Origin: Branchiostoma floridae
Lineage: Eukaryota > Chordata > Leptocardii > Amphioxiformes > Branchiostomatidae
Length of the DNA: 64,000 nt
Assembly (NCBI RefSeq): GCF_000003815.2
Contig: NC_049982.1
Location: forward strand, 25,671,508 to 25,735,507
Reading direction: 5' to 3'
In this document: in pieces, positions 57,601 to 64,000 of the stretch
How positions within the stretch are numbered: the first letter of the stretch is position 1
Layout: each line of letters starts with the position of its first letter
The notes under the pieces: model-generated
Told to the model about the DNA's origin: nothing
Databases searched by the model: none
The model's input: only the letters and a program-made list of their open reading frames with translations
Position numbers and translations under genes: made by a program

Positions 57601-60583
57601 GTTCGGATCGCTTTGTTGCTATGGGAACCGCCCGTTCGGCCGTCCGGCCCGGGCGGAGCTGTACCGGCTCGAACCGTTCGAACGGCCCGCTCCAGGCCGC
57701 CGCCCGAAAGCGTTCGAACCATGCCGTCCGGGACCAGTCCGGGACGTAGTCCGGGCTAGTCCAAGCGGCCAATCTGGACCCTTTTCGGCCGTCCGAACCG
57801 TTCTGCGAACTGTCGAGCGACCGTCCCGTCCGACCGACCCGTCCGACACCCGGACTATTGCATGGTTCGAACTGACGGTTCATGCCGGTCCGGACTAGTC
57901 CGGGACGGGCAAATTTTCACACAGGTTGCTATCCTAGTACACACGTAGTTGAGACTGGATTTTTGGACGGAAGGTGTGGGGAGGAGGACAATGTTGAACA
58001 TGCATGTTCGCGAGTTGATGACTTCGCGAAGAGAAGGTCTCAGCGAAATACGCGAACTTAAAAATCTCGCGAACTTAAATGAACTTACAGTATATCATTC
58101 AAAGACAATATTTAGGCTTCTCCACAAAAACAGTGCTTACACCAGCTTTTTTGGAAAAGCACTTGTTTTTGTATTGGAGAGTTTAAACTTAAAATATTGT
58201 TTGATTGGTAAACCTCATTGTATTGCAGGTAACATCCATGTGGCCCTTCAGCTGTGGGATATTGGTGGTCAGACCCTTGGAGGAGGCATGTTGGACAAGT
58301 ACATATTTGGGGCACATGTGAGTGATACATTAAGCCATCCAATTCTATGGTGTATGGTTTTAAGTTTCAATTAGAGTGAGCCTCATGGAAGCACAGTGTA
58401 AAGATTGGCTGACTGCTGCCTACCCCTGTATCAGGTATCCCAGCAGCAGTATATTCTTATACTGGATACTACTACTAAGATGTGGTTACTGCAAATCTTG
58501 CAACTTAAGTAATGGTTTTACTTTCAAGGTCTTTGGAATTACCTTTGCGTGACTGCAGAATGAAGATACCCTTTCAATGTACATTTATTGCGACTTGACT
58601 GCAGACCTAGTACTGTTTCTGCTGACAATTGAAAACACCACTGTGACAGAAATCTTTATTTGCCTCCCACTGCAAAGTATCTTAAAACCACCACGCAAGA
58701 TAAATTGACAGTATTCAGACTTCAGCGAAGGAAGCAAAAAATAAATGTGTTTGATATGGGGCCCAGATTGACAGATGGCACCATTTGTAAAAACAGGAGT
58801 CATAAATTAAGAATAACTACTGGTAATGTAAATGTGAATATGGCTGAATACTTGTTGGTATATTCAGCATAGTTACACTGTGCAACTTAGGCTTTCAATT
58901 CTAACTGTTTACGTTTCCTTTAAAGGCAAGGAAAAGTATATATCAATCTTATAGACATATGGGGGACAGAAATTGTTCATATGGGAGAGATTGTTCATAT
59001 TCCATGCAATTTCTTTACAGGGAATCCTACTTGTGTATGACATCACCAACTACCAGAGTTTTGACAACCTGGAGGACTGGTATGAGAAGATACGAGAAGT
59101 GTGCAAGGACCAGCCCAAACTTCCACACATCGCCCTGGTGGCCAATAAAAGTAAGTTTTCAGAAGGGTTGATGGAAAGAGCAGTCCAGTATAGATGATGG
59201 AAGGCATGGTCCCTTAGGTTACTTACAACAACAACAAAAAAAGAGTAGCTAAGGCTGGTTGATACATCATTGTTTGTTTGTATGTCTATATTGGATACCT
59301 GGTAAACCACCCCAAGGCAGAGCACACCAGGTTTGCACTGAAGAATGCAAGCATATCCGGACAGATTAACTTGATCCACTCACTCCAGAAAGGACGCCCA
59401 CTCTTTTCAATAAGTGTACTAGGTTCTTCACATGCTCGAGGCATGACTCAAGCCAAACATGAGACCTCCATGTAACGTCCCATTCAAGGGGCAGCCCCAA
59501 CAGAAGCTAGGTACTCATTTTACCTGAGTGTCAAGTAAGGAAAATTGTGTGAATTGCATTTTCCAAGGGTACAATATCTTGTAGTCCCTGCATATGTCTG
59601 TTATGTCTGTTATCAGTGACCTGTACCTAGCCCGTCGAGGCATGAATGTACAATAAAGGTCTTTCAATCAATCAATCAACATTGAGGCATGTCAGAGTAA
59701 TAAAAACAGGACCTCGATCTGTGTTCTAGGCCAAACACCCTAGCAGTACACCACAGTATTGTCTTGATCTGATTTAGTCGTCTTGTCTTTTGTTTGTAAT
59801 TCCAGTACGAACTTTGCATGATAGCTTGACACGTGCACCCAAAACTCTTACATGGTATATAATGTATTTGTGTTAATCTATGGTTGTTTTAACCCAGGTG
59901 ACCTGGAGCACATGAGAACTGTCAAACAGGAGAAACATCAGAGGTTTGCCACAGAAAATGGCTTCACCTCCCATTTTGTCTCTGCCAAAACTGGGGATTC
60001 TGTGAGTATAAAATCATATATACATGTTGTACATATGTGTAATAACTGGATATCCAAAACATTTGAGAAACATATATTCAGGTTTGAAGTCTGAATAGGG
60101 ATGTTTTGCTTTTGGTGTATCTTTTTTGGTGTCTGTGTTTCCAAACTCATTTCCAAAAGCTTCGTACATTGGGAACACTGACAGGAATTCAGGTCAAAGA
60201 TTTCAGAATAGATTATCAAAGGTTATCTACTTTCCTGTCTCCAATTTCCTGCTTTTTTTGTATGTCTGTCGCCTTCTGAGATCTAGCAAGAAATGCATCT
60301 TAGACAGAATTAGGCAGAAATTCACAATTATAATGAATAAAGCAAGAAAATAGTTCAATCAGAGGTATGAGATTTGGGATTACATGTTGTTGTTTTCTCG
60401 CAGGTGAACCTGTGTTTCCAGAAGATTTCTGCTGAGATCCTGGGGATCAAGCTGACCAAGCCGGAGGTGGAGCAGCAGACCAGAGTAGTCAAGGCAGACA
60501 TAGTCCAGTACAGTAACGCCGAGTCCGTGCCACGTGCGACGCCGCAACAAAACACCCGCAGCTCGCTCTGTTCTGTACAGTAA
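48632..60583 (+). CDS. RAB28: Ras-family small GTPase RAB28, six exons
   Basis: Atypical Rab/Ras-like GTPase linked in vertebrates to cilia and photoreceptors. Exons: 48632-48706, 49964-50060, 58229-58317, 59021-59150, 59898-60001, 60404-60583; GT/AG, phases consistent, 224 residues against 221 in human. Starts [17 protein letters not shown]-loop GDGASGKT (19-26), switch II WDIGGQ (67-72, with the Gly-Gly typical of RAB28), NKSD (129-132, human NKID) and SAKTGD (159-164) are all present. It ends CSVQ, a CaaX box predicting farnesylation instead of the double-cysteine geranylgeranylation of most Rabs. Intron 2 (about 8.2 kb) holds a 7.5-kb TIR-bounded insertion. Expression probably depends on the promoter shared with EIF3A. 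Confidence 0.96.
49582..49764. mobile_element. MITE with 18-bp near-perfect TIRs
   Basis: CTCTCCAAGCAGAGGTTA at left and TAACCTCTGCTTGGAGAG at right, with TA next to each end; 183 bp, in RAB28 intron 1. A decayed relative (GCCTAACCTCTGCTTTAAGA) ends near 10808. Confidence 0.8.
50181..50296. mobile_element. 116-bp palindromic element
   Basis: GTACCATCCTC, then GGCTCAATC-TTTTCGCTTGC, a short loop, then GCAAGCGAAAGGATTGAGCC and GAGGATGGTAC. Outer ends TAGCCTGA and GATGGCTA relate it to the 27.0-kb and 62.7-kb elements. Confidence 0.75.
54477..54600. repeat. Direct repeat copy A
   Basis: 124 bp from CAGGCGGATCTC to CTGCCCCTGGGGATAA. Matches copy B (55382-55505) in the same orientation and length with scattered substitutions and no net indel; contains GAACGTTC. 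Confidence 0.8.
55382..55505. repeat. Direct repeat copy B
   Basis: 124-bp partner of copy A, 905 bp downstream start to start. The complementary strand is open in the same frame in both copies ([21 protein letters not shown] shared), which may be chance. Confidence 0.8.
59345..59755 (+). repeat. SINE-like repeat copy 3, interrupted by a LINE end
   Basis: Shares GAAGCTAGGTACTCATTTTA and GGCCAAACAC with copy 1, same plus-strand order. A LINE 3' end lies inside it. In RAB28 intron 4. Confidence 0.55.
59578..59680 (+). mobile_element. 3' end of a non-LTR retrotransposon
   Basis: Ends GTACAATAAAGGTCTTTCAA followed by tandem TCAA units, the microsatellite-type 3' terminus of CR1/L2-like LINEs. 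Only the last hundred or so bases are present, as in 5'-truncated copies. Confidence 0.65.
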
Positions 60584-61539
60584 CGGGCAACTTCATACCC
60601 AGTTGGACTTGTTTTTTCCACACATTAGTCAAAAGTGAGACGTGAAAAGAGACATTATCCGGAGATGAAAAAGATATCTCTGATGTATACTATTCCAAGA
60701 ATTTATTTTATGTACATGGTTGTTGATATTATGTTTATGATGACGAAAATGGGTGATACTGTAAATGTTGAAGTTTTTGCGATGGTTTAATGGTTTTTTG
60801 GTTTCGTGTTAACTCAAAACTGCCGCTGAATGCTTCCTCTGCCCGCCTTTCTTTTTTGTTTGAACCGCAATGTAAAAATTACTGCAAACAATCAATTTTT
60901 TCAGTACTGTAAACTTAAAGGCATTTACAGTATACCCACTAACCTTGATCTTGTAAGTTATAAGCTTCATGCATCTCCAATACAGATATTTGGAGTGACT
61001 TAAGTCATTTTTCATTGAACAACGTATTTCCTCCGGATGAATTTGAAGACTTTTATTTATACGATAGACAGACCCCGAGCCCTGGCCAATTCCATCAAAA
61101 CATAGAAATGCATTAAATAAGCACATAAAAATGCAGATATTTGTCTAACATGCAGCCACTCTTTCATTGGTCAAAACATTGAATGCCATGCTATCATTGG
61201 TTGAAATGCTAATTCAATAATTGTGATGGGCAGTCTGGATCAGTCTATTGTTAAGTGTACATTTGGTTTCAATGTCAATGTGCCATGTGCAAATGGTTGT
61301 TTACCCATGGGTTGAATGTTTTGTAGATAAGTACGATAAGTGTTTCCCTTTCAATTTTACTTGAATTTGATCACTGTATCAATTTAAAATGAAGGTAGGT
61401 ACCTGTTACTGTCCAAAATGTTTTGATCGAAATGACAAAGTTCTTTGTACACAAACAATGAGTTAACACACGTTTCAGTGACCTTCTTTTACCTTCCTCA
61501 GGGCAATGCTCAGACTGGCTCTCCTTGGCACTGCAGCTA

Positions 61540-61785
61540 GATGTAGCTACTGCAATGTGAAGAATGCAGTCCTGAACGTGACTGTGTTTGTATCCCCCCT
61601 CATTATGATTCATGCCTATAGTAGATTTCTGATCCACATTGCCTCCTTAATCCAACAAGTGCATCTCTTGTCCTGTCGATCTGTCATCTAGGCCATTTGT
61701 TTTTTGCGATGTGGTCTGTCATTTCTGATATAAACTCCGTCAAGTTAAGGACTGCATTCTTCAGGCTGCTGCAGCGACACCTAGC
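61540..61785. mobile_element. MITE with about 45-bp TIRs
   Basis: Left GCAGCTAGATGTAGCTACTG continuing to GAAGAATGCAGTCCTGAAC; the right end reversed is GCAGCTAGGTGTCGCTGCAG continuing to GAAGAATGCAGTCCTTAAC. About 246 bp. A half copy (GCAGCTAGGTGTCACTGCTG) is at 7880. Confidence 0.75.
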
Positions 61786-62380
61786 TGCACGGCTAAGAAT
61801 TACAACCAGTCAGTGTTGCCTTGAGTAAGGTGACAAATGGTCACCAAATTGTCACATAGATAACACCATTTTGGTTGCATACAAAAACTCTTCACTGATG
61901 TTTGATTTAATTGTGGCAATAATTAGGGCGAGGCAATAATGAACATTGGGACCATGTCTGTTTCACTTCTAGGTAAACTACTGGTACTGGTAGTTTGAAA
62001 GGAATAGAATTTAGACTTTGTGAAGTCCCCATATATTGTACATATGATTGTTACAATGGAGCAGCACTCGGTTTAAGGCTTACTGTAGTTGCTTAGAATT
62101 TTTGTGGCTGTTCACTGTGTGTAACTTATGTTCATAAATGTACTGTTTCTACAAAATGTTGCAAGACTTGCATATTTGTTGTCACTTAAAGTAAACAACT
62201 TAAGAAAGGGTTACAGAGGTTAAAGATGATGTATCAATGATGTTTTAAAATCCAGTTTATGTTTAGATAAATGTATTTTTAGCTAGCATTCAAGCTAACC
62301 CCCATAAAATGTTCTCTACTTTGTTTTGGTTGATTCATGTAAAATGTTTCCTTTGTCCAGGAGTTCTGTTTACTATATGA

Positions 62381-62700
62381 ATGACCAGGTGGCCCTTATG
62401 TACAGGTGGTCACTTGTACAGGTTTGACTGTATATCATGGACAGGTGGTCCATGTGTAGAGGTGATACTATATATCAATGGCCAGATGGTCCTTGTATAG
62501 AGGTGGAACTGTATATCAATGGCCAGGTGGTCCATATGTACAAATGTAGTGGTGGTCGCTTGTACAGGTTTGACTGAGTGTATAGTCAATGGTCAAGTGG
62601 TTCTTATGTAGAGGTGGAACTGTAAATCAATGGCCATTAGGTCCTTATGTAGAGGTGGTTGCCTGTACAGGTTTATTTGACTGTACCTAAACCTGCATCA
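62381..62700. repeat. Minisatellite derived from the mariner-like MITE
   Basis: Five to six degenerate units of about 55-65 bp around CAATGGCCAGGTGGTCC, TGTACAGGTGGTC and CAGGTTTGACTG. The same words make up the 2.0-kb element, so the array probably arose by internal amplification of one MITE. Confidence 0.75.
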
Positions 62701-62719
62701 AAGGCACCAGAAATTATCC

Positions 62720-62795
62720 TAGCCTGGTATCCAGCCATATTTGCAAAGAGGACAGAAGAGACTCGGGAGCTATAATGCAACTGGATACCAGGCTA
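62720..62795. mobile_element. 76-bp TAGCCTGG palindromic element
   Basis: TAGCCTGGTATCCAG at left and CTGGATACCAGGCTA at right, perfect 15-bp TIRs. Smallest relative of the 27.0-kb element. Confidence 0.75.
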
Positions 62796-64000
62796 ACTGA
62801 TATCCCCCTCAGTCTTTTTTGCAAATGTGTTTTTTTATTTTATTTTTGTTTGATGGCAAATTTTTATTGCAGTTTTTGAAGTGAGTTTATATTACCTTGC
62901 ACTGTAGATTATTGTTAACATTTCTCTGATCAGAATTTGCTATCTCTACTTTCTGCATTCAGTTGAAAAGTTTTTCTTGAAAAACCCTTGAAAGACTTGA
63001 GCAATTGTAAAATCAAAGACTCTACAAGTTGTCTTGAAGAGAAGTTGAATGTTGCTTTATAAACCTTATCACGGCGAAAGAGTAATTAGCAAAACTATAT
63101 TCATCTGATACTAAGAACCGGGGCAGAAAAAGACAACATTGTAAACGTTGAGGAATACACAGTGTACACATACTGATAGTATCAGTATCTTGTATTTGTT
63201 TATTAAGGTCATATGCATGTTGATTTGTTAATATGGATGACATCTAGATCTGTGTGCACATTAAGTTTTGTCCATTTCCAAAAAAAAGTCTTGGCTATAC
63301 TGTAAATCCTACAAAGCAGATGCAAGATGAGCAAATATATGCCATAAATGGCCAAAGAAAATTGGATGCTATATTTGTAGAATGCCCATATCAAGTTCAA
63401 GTCAAAGAAGAAGATGAAAAATGATAAAAATTCCTCGTTATGCCTGTTCAATCATTTGGTTGACATTCCTGACCACATTAGATTTCATAACGAAGGCAAC
63501 TTTTTTTGCCAAACGTTTTTTGCTTGCAGTTTCAGGGTTCCCAAATGATGTCATCCATGTAATTCAATCAATATGGCCCAACCCTACAAGCAAAATGTGT
63601 TTGTGAATTAGAGTCGATTCCATATTACCGAGAGGGTGTTTCTTGCCTTTTGTTCTAACAATTTGGAAATCTTTGTAACAATCTAACTGTGATAGGTAAC
63701 TGTTTAGAACTATTTACAACATCTATGTGACGTTCTAAATGTTTCTATAGTATTCAAACATGTTAGAAACATTTCTAACATCAAATGCATTATTTCTGTT
63801 ACTTTCTAAACTGTTCCAACATAGATGCATCATTTGTGATCACATGTTCGAACATGGAAACAATATGATGAAACTGGGTCAGTGGGCTTGGAAGAGGGCA
63901 ATTCACACATCCCTGCCAAGTGCAGGAAATTATGTCTGTCTGCCACCTTCTCACAAAAGACTCATCAGTGTATACTAAAGAAAATCTAAAAATAGAAGAG

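Larger units (their letters stand above)
51504..57925. mobile_element. 6.4-kb inner element with GC-rich subterminal blocks
   Basis: Left CCTGTGTGAAAATC and right ATTTTCACACAGG are inverted. Next to each lies a GC-rich block (about 51520-51690 and 57420-57905) dense in short palindromes such as GGACCGGTCC, GTCCGGAC and TTCGAA. The middle is ordinary AT-rich DNA apart from two direct repeats. No target duplication and no coding gene were recognised. Confidence 0.55.
50581..58090. mobile_element. 7.5-kb TIR-bounded insertion in RAB28 intron 2
   Basis: Left end CTGTAAGTTCATTTATGTTC followed by GCGAG; the right end read in reverse is CTGTAAGTTCATTTAAGTTC followed by GCGAG. TA flanks both (50579-50580, 58091-58092), as in Tc1/mariner-type elements. 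Both ends then carry several TTCGCGA motifs. The longest interior frames are about 150 codons and none resembles a transposase to me. An inner element occupies most of it. Confidence 0.75.
60584..64000. other. RAB28 3' region and downstream non-coding DNA
   Basis: No gene recognised. Contains a CCAAT-type repeat (about 61150-61235), a MITE (61540-61785), a minisatellite (62381-62700), a palindrome (62720-62795) and a cluster of TTAGAA/TTCTAA motifs at about 63650-63830. The last 150 bases have an open frame with no recognised similarity. Confidence 0.5.

Noticed and set aside
57393-57898. Overlapping frames of 118-136 codons on both strands
   Set aside because: Produced by the GC-rich palindromic block, which suppresses stop codons; composition is Arg/Pro-biased with no recognised domain.

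Overview
This is an intron-rich animal nuclear segment, most probably from a lancelet (amphioxus, Branchiostoma sp.). The reasons are metazoan genes with many short exons and canonical GT/AG junctions, protein sequences close to vertebrate orthologues, an LRR receptor tail with PYAVAY motifs as I recall from amphioxus LRR receptors, dense short TIR transposons, and intronic minisatellites whose units span exon-intron junctions. Everything here is read by eye; no similarity search was run.

Layout: (1) 1-806 (+), 3' end of a transmembrane LRR receptor gene with a frameshift in its tail. (2) 1690-9776 (-), 15 exons covering the N-terminal half of insulin-degrading enzyme (IDE); the rest lies outside the window beyond the LRR gene or is missing. 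(3) 12082-20332 (+), a nine-exon MAP9 orthologue (890 aa). (4) 23162-27988 (+), a clarin gene with two candidate first exons. (5) 31900-48235 (-), an 18-exon EIF3A orthologue with one apparent 1-base insertion. (6) 48632-60583 (+), a six-exon RAB28 orthologue (224 aa), head-to-head with EIF3A across a 396-bp shared promoter. The remaining DNA is UTR, intron and intergenic sequence rich in mobile elements.

The genes do not form a pathway. MAP9, RAB28 and clarin have cytoskeletal, ciliary or sensory-cell roles in vertebrates; EIF3A and IDE are housekeeping genes.

Most unusual structures: four tandem arrays whose units include real exon-edge sequence (MAP9 3' end, clarin intron 2, EIF3A introns 7 and 11); a hammerhead ribozyme core in sense orientation inside an IDE intron; a duplicated clarin first exon; a 7.5-kb TIR-bounded insertion in RAB28 intron 2 holding a 6.4-kb inner element with GC-rich ends and no recognisable transposase; and several small transposons with exact target-site duplications (9, 8 and 5 bp), some nested.
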